Source of the DNA: an uncultured Coriobacteriaceae bacterium
GTDB taxonomy: Bacteria > Actinomycetota > Coriobacteriia > Coriobacteriales > Atopobiaceae
Assembly: GCA_902798915.1 (NCBI GenBank)
Contig: CADBYM010000010.1
Location: 22,217 to 86,216 of the forward strand
Reading direction: 5' to 3'
DNA length: 64,000 nucleotides
A program made the translations under genes and the position numbers. The notes under the pieces were generated by a model. That model saw only the letters and a program-made list of their open reading frames with translations, did not search any database and was not told the origin of the DNA. Numbering within the stretch: position 1 is the stretch's first letter; the number at the start of each line of letters is the position of its first letter. This document shows positions 1 through 8,053 of this stretch, piece after piece.

Positions 1-2024
1 CCATTCTCGTGCGCACACTCTCGCAACGCACGGAAAAACGGTCTCTTGGTTTCCCACATCGTATGCGCCGCCACATTTGCCCCCACTTCCACAATGGCGA
101 ATGTGCGACTCATGAAGTCACGATACGAAGGGTTGCAGCGCGCGATCCGGAACTCGCCGTCCTTGTACTCGTAGATTGCCATGGGGATCGTGTTGAAGTA
201 CTGCTGCATCGAGTCTTCGCTGCTGTGCGCAATGACTGCGAGGTCATACAGGTTGATGCCGCCGATAGCGGTGTAGTAGTCGGACTCTGCCGGGTTCTCG
301 AAGCCTATCTGAATGCCCTTGCGGTGACGCTCCAAGATGGTCTCGAAGGAAACCGGCTGCGAGAAGAAGAACCCCTGCAGCTTACTGCAGCCCACCTCGC
401 GCAGGAAGTCGACCTGCCCCCTCGTCTCTACGCCCTCGGCCACCGTGTCTACGCCGAGCGCAATCGCCATCTTTACGAGCTCGGCGATCATGACCTTGCT
501 CTTGTCGCCGCTGTCAAAGCGACGCATGAATCCCATGTCGAGCTTGATGAGGTCGAAGTGGATGTCTTGGAGGAGCTCGAGCGACGAGTAGCCGCTGCCG
601 AAGTCATCCATCCAGACCTTGAAGCCCAGCTCTTGCAGGCGCCGCACCTGAGCGCCCATGAACTCCATGTCCTGGCCAACCATGCTCTCGGTGACCTCGA
701 TGGTAATCATGCTGCGGTCCACGCCCGCGGCATCCACGCGCTTGCGGACCTCCTCGACGATGTCCGTGGCCTTGAAGTCCGACCGCGAGAGGTTGAGCGA
801 ATGGGGCACTACGTACAAGCCGGCACGACGCTGGTCCTCCATCTTCGCGAGGATTTGCTCAAGCACATAGAGGTCGAGCTTGTAGATGATCCCCGCGTTT
901 TCGAGCGCGGGAATGAACTGGGCGGGGGAGATAAAGCCCTTCTGCGGATCGATCCAACGCGAGAGCGCCTCTTCGTCGCACACCCTCCCGTTCGCCGAGC
1001 GAACAATCGCCTGGTAGTACACCTGAATCCAATGGTTGCGGAGAGCGTTGTCCAAGTTGCGCACGAGATACTGCTCGAGCTCGATGGCACTCAGCATCGC
1101 GTCATCGAAGTAGCGAAACTCCGAGGTGGGTGTATTGCCGATGGCGTCGCAGGCGAGCTTCGCCCGGTCGCAGGCCAGGGAGACGTCGATGCCGCCCATG
1201 GACCGTCGGTAGATGCCGACGCACAGGGGAAGCGAGCTGCCACCGCAGAGCCTCTCCGCCTCGGCAAAGACGACGCGCAGCCTCTCCTCCAGCCCCTTCT
1301 CGACCGTATAGACGGCAAAGTGGTCCTGGCTGAGCCTGCTGCTGCACTCGTTGCCAAAGTGCTTGGCCAGAAGCTTCGCTACCTCGAGGATGAGCTTATC
1401 GCCTTCTGCAAATCCGTGGCGACGGTTGTAGAACTTCATGCCCTTGAGGTTGATGTAGAGAAGAACGGACTCCTCCCCCTCCCCGGCAAGGCGTTCTGCG
1501 CCGAGCTTTGCCAGGTCAAAGAAGTACGTCATGCTCGGCAACCCGGTGAGGTAGTCGTAGTAGCTCCTCTGGAACAGCGACTCCTTATGCAGCGCAGTGC
1601 TGTAGCCCTGCTGAATCGCTCCGGCGGAGCGCCCGACCTCGACCGCATAGGCACCCTCGTCGTTGAACCAAACAATGCCGAGCCTCGCACCGCCTGATTC
1701 TACGATGTGCCTGCCACACGCATGAACAATCGTCCAGCCAATCTTTGACCTCGTGCGATACACGACGTCGATGGTCTCGTCTCCACCCACGAACCGCTGG
1801 ACGCGCTCGCGGACGCGATTGGCATCGTCGGGATGCACGTCGCGATACGCGTCCTGATTGATGAGTCGATACGCCTCGTCGCGTTCGTATCCAAAGAGCT
1901 CGCAAAAGCCGGCAGAGAGCACGAGCACGACGGGTCGCCCCTCCACGGTTTGGAACACACCAAAGGGAATCAGAGAGCGCTCCAAGAGGGCGAATTCCGT
2001 CGCATTGTACTGGTATGTCGTCAT
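1..2024 (-). CDS. PAS - degenerate GGDEF - EAL cyclic-di-GMP signalling protein (3' end outside window)
   Basis: Hand translation of the minus strand gives one open frame of at least 674 codons that runs off the left edge. The ATG at 2024 follows an AAGGGGAG Shine-Dalgarno. Residues about 15-125 look like a PAS sensor. Residues about 150-300 form a GGDEF-type fold whose signature is SQDHF (near residue 234), so cyclase activity is unlikely. Residues about 320-560 are an EAL phosphodiesterase domain with EALSRW (E351-L353), NLS, EVTES, DDFGSGYSS (near 470) and AEGVET, so c-di-GMP hydrolysis is plausible. A second PAS-like segment (YFNTIPMAIYEY) starts after about residue 575 and is truncated by the window. 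Divergent from the C-S lyase gene. A long open frame on the opposite strand is a GC-rich shadow. Confidence 0.9.
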   Translation of the reverse strand, partial: MTTYQYNATEFALLERSLIPFGVFQTVEGRPVVLVLSAGFCELFGYERDEAYRLINQDAYRDVHPDDANRVRERVQRFVGGDETIDVVYRTRSKIGWTIVHACGRHIVESGGARLGIVWFNDEGAYAVEVGRSAGAIQQGYSTALHKESLFQRSYYDYLTGLPSMTYFFDLAKLGAERLAGEGEESVLLYINLKGMKFYNRRHGFAEGDKLILEVAKLLAKHFGNECSSRLSQDHFAVYTVEKGLEERLRVVFAEAERLCGGSSLPLCVGIYRRSMGGIDVSLACDRAKLACDAIGNTPTSEFRYFDDAMLSAIELEQYLVRNLDNALRNHWIQVYYQAIVRSANGRVCDEEALSRWIDPQKGFISPAQFIPALENAGIIYKLDLYVLEQILAKMEDQRRAGLYVVPHSLNLSRSDFKATDIVEEVRKRVDAAGVDRSMITIEVTESMVGQDMEFMGAQVRRLQELGFKVWMDDFGSGYSSLELLQDIHFDLIKLDMGFMRRFDSGDKSKVMIAELVKMAIALGVDTVAEGVETRGQVDFLREVGCSKLQGFFFSQPVSFETILERHRKGIQIGFENPAESDYYTAIGGINLYDLAVIAHSSEDSMQQYFNTIPMAIYEYKDGEFRIARCNPSYRDFMSRTFAIVEVGANVAAHTMWETKRPFFRALRECAHEN

Positions 2025-2063
2025 GCGTGACTCCCCTTGCGCGCATCAGACTACAATTAGTTC

Positions 2064-2069
2064 ATTATA
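2064..2069 (-). promoter_or_regulatory. Candidate -10 box for the PAS/GGDEF/EAL gene
   Basis: A perfect TATAAT on the minus strand, 40 nt upstream of the ATG at 2024, in an AT-rich divergent intergenic region. No convincing -35 hexamer is visible at 16-18 nt, so this is a weak call. Confidence 0.35.
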
Positions 2070-2118
2070 CAGAGACGGATAGGGATTTACATAATCAATT
2101 AAGGATGAGGGAGCAACC

Positions 2119-3327
2119 ATGCGCTATGACTTCACCACCATTCCCAACCGACGCGGACACGATGCCATCGCCATCGACGGGCTCGGCGACGGGACGGGCT
2201 TTTCGCCCGCAGCGCCCAAGGAGGGATTCGACTCCATACCGCTGTGGGTCGCCGACATGAGCTTCGCCACGGCGCCGTCCGTAACGCGCGCCATCCATGA
2301 GCGCGTGGATCACCCCTTCTTTGGCTACTACGAGGAGAGCGAGGCGTACTGGCGGGCCATCATCGACTGGCACCGCACGCGCAAGGGCGTCTGCGACCTC
2401 GCGCGCGAGCACATCGGCTACGAGAACGGCGTGCTGGGCGGTGTGGTGAGCGCCCTCAACGTACTGTGCTCAAAGGGCGACAACGTGCTGGTCCACAGCC
2501 CCACCTACGTCGGCTTCACCATGAGCTGCGAGAACAACGGCTACCACCTCGTCCACAGCCCGCTCACGCTCGACGACGGCGACACGTGGCGCATGGACTT
2601 CGACGACATGGAGCGGCGCATCACAGAGAACAACATCCATGCGGCCATCTTCTGTTCGCCCCACAACCCCTGCGGACGCGTGTGGGAGCGCTGGGAGCTG
2701 GAGCGCGCGATGGAGATCTTCGAGCGCCACCACGTGTGGGTGATAAGCGACGAGATCTGGTCCGACCTCCTGCTCGACGGCAACGTGCACATCCCCACGC
2801 AGAGCGTCTCGCCCTGGGCGCATGAGCACACCGTGGCACTCTATGCCCCGTCCAAGACCTTCAACCTCGCTGGCCTCATCGGCTCGTACGGCATCGCATA
2901 TAACCCGTGGCTGCGCGACCGACTCAACAAGGAGGCGTCCCTCTCGCACTACAACGCACAGAACGTGCTCTCCATGCACGCGCTCATCGGCGCCTACAGC
3001 GAGGAGGGTGCCGCATGGACGGACGAGCTCTGCCAGGTGCTCTCGGCGAACGCGGCACTTGCCTGCGAGCGCCTGAACGCACACCCGGGCGTCACGTGCG
3101 CACGACCGGAGGGAACCTACGTGCTGCTGGCTGACTGTCGCGCATGGTGCGACGAGCACGGCGTGAGCCATGCGGACTTCCCGCGTCTCGGATGGAACGT
3201 GGGCGTCACGTGGCACGACGGGAGGCTCTTCGCGTGCCCAGGGTTCGTGCGCATCGCCGTCTCGGTGCCGCACGCGCAGGTCACGCTGGCCCTCGACCGC
3301 CTAGATCGCTACGTCTTTGGCACGTAG
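2119..3327 (+). CDS. MalY/PatB family pyridoxal-phosphate C-S lyase (cystathionine beta-lyase-like aminotransferase)
   Basis: A 402-residue fold-type I PLP enzyme of the MalY/PatB branch, expected to cleave the C-S bond of cystathionine or cysteine conjugates to thiol, pyruvate and ammonia in the cytosol. It shows the branch hallmark LWVADMSF near residue 44, the HNPCGR segment, the DEIWSD aspartate that pairs with the PLP ring, and SKTFNLAGL with the Schiff-base lysine K246. Length fits the family (about 390-400). The ATG at 2119 is preceded by GGATGAGGGAG. It stands alone: the divergent neighbour is the EAL protein and the convergent neighbour a membrane protein. An aminotransferase role or hydrogen sulfide production cannot be separated from sequence. 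Confidence 0.9.
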   Translation: MRYDFTTIPNRRGHDAIAIDGLGDGTGFSPAAPKEGFDSIPLWVADMSFATAPSVTRAIHERVDHPFFGYYEESEAYWRAIIDWHRTRKGVCDLAREHIGYENGVLGGVVSALNVLCSKGDNVLVHSPTYVGFTMSCENNGYHLVHSPLTLDDGDTWRMDFDDMERRITENNIHAAIFCSPHNPCGRVWERWELERAMEIFERHHVWVISDEIWSDLLLDGNVHIPTQSVSPWAHEHTVALYAPSKTFNLAGLIGSYGIAYNPWLRDRLNKEASLSHYNAQNVLSMHALIGAYSEEGAAWTDELCQVLSANAALACERLNAHPGVTCARPEGTYVLLADCRAWCDEHGVSHADFPRLGWNVGVTWHDGRLFACPGFVRIAVSVPHAQVTLALDRLDRYVFGT

Positions 3328-3357
3328 GCCCTCCTCCTGGGCCAGCCCCCATTGAAG

Positions 3358-4311
3358 CTAGAGCTTGCGCGGCGTAAGCGGCTTGCGCAGGTAGCACAGC
3401 TTGTCGCGACAGTTCGCACAGGACAGCGACGCGTTCGTGCGCTCGTCAAAGCGCTCGGGATGGCGCGCGAACGCCAACTCCCAGCGCAGCAGCACAAAGA
3501 GCGAGAGGACGATGAGCGTCCACCCGAACCATCCGCCTACCACAAAGAGCGGCGTGGCAGTCATGATGCCGTCCCAGTTGAATATCTGACACGTCGTGCA
3601 GCAGCGGTTGCGCATCAGCAGGAGCTGCAGCGGGCACCAGAGCACCACGCTCACCATGTCGAACATGAAGTAGAACAAGGTCCAGAGCAAGACGGTACGC
3701 TCGTTGAGCACTCCGAACCGCTCCAGCAGCAACCCCACGCAGAGGTTGAGCAGCACCCAAAAGACGAGGACGGGCGCGATTTCGCCGAGGCGCCGCTGAC
3801 GTATGCTGTGGCGCAACGCCTCCCCGGCAGTGAGGTCCTCTTCGCTCCACGGGAGCATGCGCAAGAAGTCGATGTCGACAGCGAACTGCTTGCCAGCCTC
3901 GGCGACGCCCTTGGTCGTCTCTTCCATGGCCTGCCGCGTGCTCGTAACCGCCTGCCCGATCATCTCCTGCCCCTGCGCGGCCAAGGAGCGCGCCTGGTCC
4001 ATCAGCTCGCGCGGTCCTCCCTCAAAGAGCTGGGCTGTGGGGACGTGGAACTGCGGATACTGCTTGCGACTGCCCATGGCAATCTTTGCGTGTGGGCGGA
4101 GCTTGGTGAGCAGGTCGAACAGGAGCAGCGCGTATGCGACGTTGACGAAGCTGACGCCACCACCAATGCCGAAGTTGCCCGTGATGTCGAGAGCTTCGGG
4201 GTTCACAACCATCACAATCGTGGCAGCAAGGAAGAGCGCCGTGCGCAACACAAGTCGCACGACGTACTGTTTGAAGAGCCTGGTCGCTGTGTGTGAGTTT
4301 CCGTTGTCCAT
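3358..4311 (-). CDS. Conserved-type membrane protein with cysteine pairs, function unknown
   Basis: About 317 residues from the ATG at 4311 (an in-frame ATG at 4365 would overlap the divergent gene and is less likely). Two hydrophobic segments lie near the N-terminus, followed by a soluble stretch rich in Gln/Ala/Glu, then three more hydrophobic segments. Cysteine motifs CCTTC and CANCRDKLC (near the C-terminus) suggest metal or disulfide binding on one membrane face. No Shine-Dalgarno is obvious. Starts 56 bp from the divergent diguanylate cyclase gene, so they may share regulation. I do not recognise the family. Confidence 0.75.
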   Translation of the reverse strand: MDNGNSHTATRLFKQYVVRLVLRTALFLAATIVMVVNPEALDITGNFGIGGGVSFVNVAYALLLFDLLTKLRPHAKIAMGSRKQYPQFHVPTAQLFEGGPRELMDQARSLAAQGQEMIGQAVTSTRQAMEETTKGVAEAGKQFAVDIDFLRMLPWSEEDLTAGEALRHSIRQRRLGEIAPVLVFWVLLNLCVGLLLERFGVLNERTVLLWTLFYFMFDMVSVVLWCPLQLLLMRNRCCTTCQIFNWDGIMTATPLFVVGGWFGWTLIVLSLFVLLRWELAFARHPERFDERTNASLSCANCRDKLCYLRKPLTPRKL

Positions 4312-4367
4312 AGGGTTATTGTAGCCGTATACTTTGCTGCGTCGCAATCTGAGTCGAGGGGGCATAC

Positions 4368-6092
4368 GTGAGGCACGAACCCGCCACAGACGGCACCACC
4401 GCGCAGTTATCGCTTGCCGTTTCCATAGTGATTCTTGCCGTGCTTCTCTCGCTTACCGTCTTCCTGACCCTCAATCCGAGCCTCACCGGCGGCGTTGAGA
4501 AGGCGCGCGTCTCTATGGACGTCAGCCTCGATGACGGCTGGACGACGGCCGACGGAACGCCCGTGCGGCTGGACTCCCTCAGCGGCCTGCCAGAGTTCTC
4601 CACCGTGGGCGTCACCATCTCGCGTACGCTGCCAAGTTCCATCGAGCCGGGCGCAGAGCTCAACTACATCACCAAGAACGTAGAGGTGCATCAGTACTAC
4701 GGCAACGAAGAGGTCTATGCCTGCGGCAGTCCTGATGGGCACGAAAATGCCTACGCCACACGCTTCAACTTCACGCCGCTGTCCTCGGCGAATGCCGGCA
4801 ACACCATGAAGCTGTCCATACGAGCAATCAATGCCAGCAACGCGTCGCAAATACTCAACATGCGCATCTCGGCAACGAGCACGTACATCCAGCGCTACGT
4901 ACGGACGCATGCAATCACCTTCTCTATGTCCGTCGCCATTATCTTCGGTGGCTTGGCCATCCTGTTGCTGAGCACCGTCCTGCGCAGCGTGCGCGAGACC
5001 GAGCTCGACCTGGTGTCGCTCAGCACCCTCGCAATCCTCGTGGGCACATGGTCGGCAATGCAGACGCTCATACCCCAGCTGGTCACGGGCCTCTATGCGG
5101 TCGCACACGCCCTCGAGTACCTCACCCTGCTCTTTGCCCCCTACCCGGGAATCTGCTTCGCCATCTCGCTCGCCGACCCGCCGGAGCCGCAGCGATACAA
5201 ACACATCGCCCTCGCCGCGCTTACTGGGGCGGTTTCCTATACCATCGCCACAGTCACCTTCGCCCACGGCGACATGCACGACGCCCTCATTGCCACCCAC
5301 CTGTTTTTGGCGTTCGGCATCTGTCTCATAGCAATCATGATTGCGCACGCCCTTCGCTCGAGAAGCGAGAGCCTGCGCGAGAGCTTCAGCAACGTGAGCC
5401 GCACCGTACTGGCGTCGTTCTTCTTGCTTGCGTCCGGCACTGCAGCCGACCTGCTCGCCTTCATCGCGACCGCGCACGGATCGACCGACCCGGCCTTCTA
5501 CTCGCGCCTCGGGCTTCTGGTCTTCACATGCGTGATGGGCAGCGACGCGGTACGAACTAGCATAACCTTAGTAAAGAAGGCAAACCAGGCCGAGATGATT
5601 GAGCGACTGGCCTACACCGACTCACTCACGGGCATCGGCAACCACACCGCGTGGCAGCGAGTGCTCAGCGAGGTGACACAGACACTTGCGGACGGCGTCA
5701 TAGAGGACGCCATGGTATGCCAGTTTGACCTCAACTTCCTCAAGCGCGTCAACGACACACTGGGTCATGCGGCAGGCGATACCTACCTGCGCCTCGCCGC
5801 CGAGGTGCTCAATCGCTCCTTCGGCACCGAGGGCACGTGCTTTCGCACGGGCGGAGACGAATTCAGCGCCATGATCGTGGGGTCTGAGCTCGAGGAGCGC
5901 CTGCAACGATGCATCGCCCTCTTCGAGACCTCCATCAGCGAGCAGGAAACCACAGAGATGCCCGTATCCATCGCCCTCGGGTGGGCAACGGTCAGCGAAG
6001 TCGATGGGCATACGCTGAGTGCCGCGCAGCTGCTCGCAGACGAGCGCATGTACGAGAACAAGCGCCTGATGAAGGCGGAGCGTCTCAACTAG
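4368..6092 (+). CDS. Membrane-bound diguanylate cyclase with extracellular sensor and 7-TM region
   Basis: 574 residues. The GTG at 4368 follows GAGGGGG. There is an N-terminal membrane anchor, an extracellular domain (about 45-175), about seven hydrophobic helices (about 180-400; a 7TMR-DISM-like layout), then a cytosolic GGDEF domain. The active-site signature RTGGDEF is intact (G495-F499) and DFNF-like metal-binding residues appear as FDLNFLKRVND. There is no RxxD inhibitory site upstream of GGDEF, so product inhibition through an I-site is not expected. It should make cyclic-di-GMP from two GTP in response to an outside ligand that cannot be named from sequence. It stands alone, divergent from a membrane protein. 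Confidence 0.9.
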   Translation: MRHEPATDGTTAQLSLAVSIVILAVLLSLTVFLTLNPSLTGGVEKARVSMDVSLDDGWTTADGTPVRLDSLSGLPEFSTVGVTISRTLPSSIEPGAELNYITKNVEVHQYYGNEEVYACGSPDGHENAYATRFNFTPLSSANAGNTMKLSIRAINASNASQILNMRISATSTYIQRYVRTHAITFSMSVAIIFGGLAILLLSTVLRSVRETELDLVSLSTLAILVGTWSAMQTLIPQLVTGLYAVAHALEYLTLLFAPYPGICFAISLADPPEPQRYKHIALAALTGAVSYTIATVTFAHGDMHDALIATHLFLAFGICLIAIMIAHALRSRSESLRESFSNVSRTVLASFFLLASGTAADLLAFIATAHGSTDPAFYSRLGLLVFTCVMGSDAVRTSITLVKKANQAEMIERLAYTDSLTGIGNHTAWQRVLSEVTQTLADGVIEDAMVCQFDLNFLKRVNDTLGHAAGDTYLRLAAEVLNRSFGTEGTCFRTGGDEFSAMIVGSELEERLQRCIALFETSISEQETTEMPVSIALGWATVSEVDGHTLSAAQLLADERMYENKRLMKAERLN

Positions 6093-6176
6093 GCACGACC
6101 CAACAGGTGGCGCCCAACACACGGAGACGCCTCAGATGCCACAAGGACTGCATACGCCCTTGGGCGTCCGGGTCGT

Positions 6177-6863
6177 CTAGCGCTTCGTCCAGAGGGCAAT
6201 AATGGCGCCGATGGCAACGATCGCTGGCAGGGCGAGCATGATCTGCCCGGGGATGGGGATGAACCCAACGATGATCCACGAATGCCCAAAGGTGTCGGAT
6301 CGAATGAGCCAATCGGTTACCCTGTAGGCCGCCCACACCGCAAAGACGCTTCCGGCAACGCGCAGTAGGGCAGAACCCATGTCGCGAGGCGCACCGTTAC
6401 CCACGAAGCCCTTCCCTTCGCAAAGGGCAAGTAATAGCAAAGGAAGCCCCGCCTGCACGATGAGGTCAAGCAGGAAGATGCGTCCCGAGCCCTGCAAACC
6501 AAACAGCAAATCCAACTGACGGATATACAGCGACTGAAACCCGGGGATGTCGCTCACGCCGAACAGGAGCATGTTGAGGCGCGGCACAAGGCTCAGCCCA
6601 AAGATCACGGCAGTTGCAGCGGCACAAGAGAGAACCGCCCTTCTGCCTTCGTCCCTGCCCTGGGCATAGCCGAGATAGCCTCTGGCAAGGAGCGCGCCCG
6701 GCACGATGGTTGCCAAGGCGGTTACCACGAACTGGAAGTTCACGAAACGCCCCATGCGCACGGCGAGGATCACCGTGTCGACAAACGCATAGAGGGCAAA
6801 GACCAAGAACAACGCCTCGATCACAAACCAGATCCTTGCGAGCGTGCTTCTTTTGCCTTCCAT
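6177..6863 (-). CDS. Polytopic membrane protein, unknown function
   Basis: 228 residues with about six hydrophobic helices and few charged residues between them. The ATG at 6863 has a strong GGAAGGGGCGG Shine-Dalgarno. It converges with the diguanylate cyclase gene and lies downstream of the nrd operon on the same strand, about 135 bp after nrdG's start-distal side, so it is probably transcribed separately. No motif that would name a substrate was recognised. Confidence 0.7.
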   Translation of the reverse strand: MEGKRSTLARIWFVIEALFLVFALYAFVDTVILAVRMGRFVNFQFVVTALATIVPGALLARGYLGYAQGRDEGRRAVLSCAAATAVIFGLSLVPRLNMLLFGVSDIPGFQSLYIRQLDLLFGLQGSGRIFLLDLIVQAGLPLLLLALCEGKGFVGNGAPRDMGSALLRVAGSVFAVWAAYRVTDWLIRSDTFGHSWIIVGFIPIPGQIMLALPAIVAIGAIIALWTKR

Positions 6864-6998
6864 GTCCGCCCCTTCCCTTCACGACCCGCGGATTGCCACT
6901 GCGAGTAGCTCTCGCACGGCGCCGCACGCTGAACCTTGCTGTTCATAGTATGACTGATGAGGATTGCCGTCCATACGGCACTCGTTAGGCGCACTGGA

Positions 6999-7676
6999 TT
7001 AGGCGCGACGAAACTCGTAGTGCTCGAAGAGGGCCGGCAGGTCGGAGGGCACATCGGAGGGATAGACCGTCTTGTTGGGGAGCGTCCCGACCGTTCCCAC
7101 GTGCCGGTACGCCTGTACCGCCCACGTCCGGACGCCGCGTGCCGCGAGGTCGTGCGCGATGGCGCTGACGTCTGCCTTAGCGAGCAGATCGGGATGCCAG
7201 GTGGTGCGCGTCTCGAGCTCCTTGCCTGCGGCAAGCACCGCCTCCAGGCTCTCCCGCGCGCGCTCGCCCGAGCCGTGCGCCCTCGTCACGCGCTCGTAGG
7301 CGTCCCAAGGAGCCTTGACGTCGAGGCCAACCCAGTCCACGTGAGGAAGCACTTGCCGAAGCCGCTCGGGATACGCGCCACAGGTATGCAGCCCCACCGC
7401 AAAGCCCATCTGGCGGACGTGCTGCGCCACCTCCGGCAGTCTCGGCTGGGCAAGCGGCTCCCCACCAGAGAAGACCACCCCGTCGAGCAGGCCCTGCCGC
7501 TTGTGCAGGAACTCGAAGAGGTGGTCTTCGTCAACGGTCGCCGCATCAGCGCGTCGCAGCACATGGTTCTGGCAATACGGGCACGCCCACGGACAGCCCG
7601 CCAGAAACGCCACGCATGCAAGCTTGCCGGGCCAGTCGACCGTCGTAAAGGGCTCGATGCCCGCTATGCGCAGCAT
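6999..7676 (-). CDS. nrdG: Anaerobic ribonucleotide reductase activating protein (radical SAM), long type
   Basis: 225 residues. Radical-SAM enzyme that installs the glycyl radical on class III ribonucleotide reductase. The cluster motif is CPWACPYC (CxxxCxxC) near residue 28, followed by the SAM-binding FSGGEPL. Length and the early TVDWPGKL segment match the longer NrdG subfamily (TIGR02495-type) rather than the short E. coli type. The start is 14 bp after the stop of the small glycyl-radical gene, whose 3' end supplies the ribosome binding region, so the two are almost certainly co-transcribed. Confidence 0.95.
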   Translation of the reverse strand: MLRIAGIEPFTTVDWPGKLACVAFLAGCPWACPYCQNHVLRRADAATVDEDHLFEFLHKRQGLLDGVVFSGGEPLAQPRLPEVAQHVRQMGFAVGLHTCGAYPERLRQVLPHVDWVGLDVKAPWDAYERVTRAHGSGERARESLEAVLAAGKELETRTTWHPDLLAKADVSAIAHDLAARGVRTWAVQAYRHVGTVGTLPNKTVYPSDVPSDLPALFEHYEFRRA

Positions 7677-7690
7677 GTGACGCTGTGCGC

Positions 7691-7888
7691 CTACGCGCAG
7701 CAGGACGTCGGCTCGACGAACTCCACGCGCTCGTGGAACTCGCCCTTCTTGCCGGTGTTATAGAACGAGACGGGACGGTAGTACCCCATGACGCGCGTCC
7801 AGACCTCGCACGGCTGGCGCTCCTCGTTGGAAAGCTCAACGCCGTCGAGGACGACGCCGGTGGACTCAAAGTCGCTCTTGTTAACCAT
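7691..7888 (-). CDS. Separate glycyl-radical domain of class III ribonucleotide reductase (C-terminal part of NrdD)
   Basis: A 65-residue protein that matches only the C-terminal glycyl-radical module of NrdD: RQPCEVWTRVMGYYRPVS, then NTGKKGEFHER. The radical glycine is expected in RVMGY. It has its own start, ATG at 7888, with a near-perfect AGGAGGGGAC Shine-Dalgarno, so it is made as its own polypeptide. The 668-residue NrdD upstream stops right after its zinc-binding cysteines and lacks this module. In most bacteria both are one chain. It is followed 14 bp later by nrdG, which would activate it. By analogy with YfiD/GrcA, which supplies a glycyl radical to pyruvate formate-lyase, it should dock on NrdD. 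Confidence 0.88.
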   Translation of the reverse strand: MVNKSDFESTGVVLDGVELSNEERQPCEVWTRVMGYYRPVSFYNTGKKGEFHERVEFVEPTSCCA

Positions 7889-7943
7889 GTCCCCTCCTGT
7901 AAAGCATTGCACTTCTAGTTCTTGCGTACCACATCTTACCTGT

Positions 7944-7959
7944 ATACCATATGTAGTGT
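7944..7959 (-). promoter_or_regulatory. Candidate NrdR box with overlapping promoter upstream of the glycyl-radical gene
   Basis: Minus-strand 16-mer ACACTACATATGGTAT matches 13 of 16 positions of the NrdR-box consensus as I remember it (ACACWATATATWGTGT). It overlaps promoter-like elements on the same strand (TTGGGT, 17 nt, TATACA). No second box at the usual one- or three-turn spacing was convincing. If real, NrdR would repress the small gene and nrdG separately from nrdD. Confidence 0.45.
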
Positions 7960-8053
7960 CTATACCCAATTTTGTTCCACATCTGGCAGTCATCAAGCGG
8001 GTGAACCCACGTCTGCCAGGCAGGCGAGGCCGCGCCGATCGCACGCGCACCGC

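Noticed and set aside
9..1697. Long open frame on the plus strand
   Set aside because: It is antisense to the PAS/GGDEF/EAL gene, which has clear motifs; GC-rich third positions open this frame by chance.
7889..8053. Group I intron or intein remnant splitting nrdD
   Set aside because: nrd genes often carry these, but 165 bp is too short, the small gene has its own Shine-Dalgarno and start, and no intein or intron core motif is seen.
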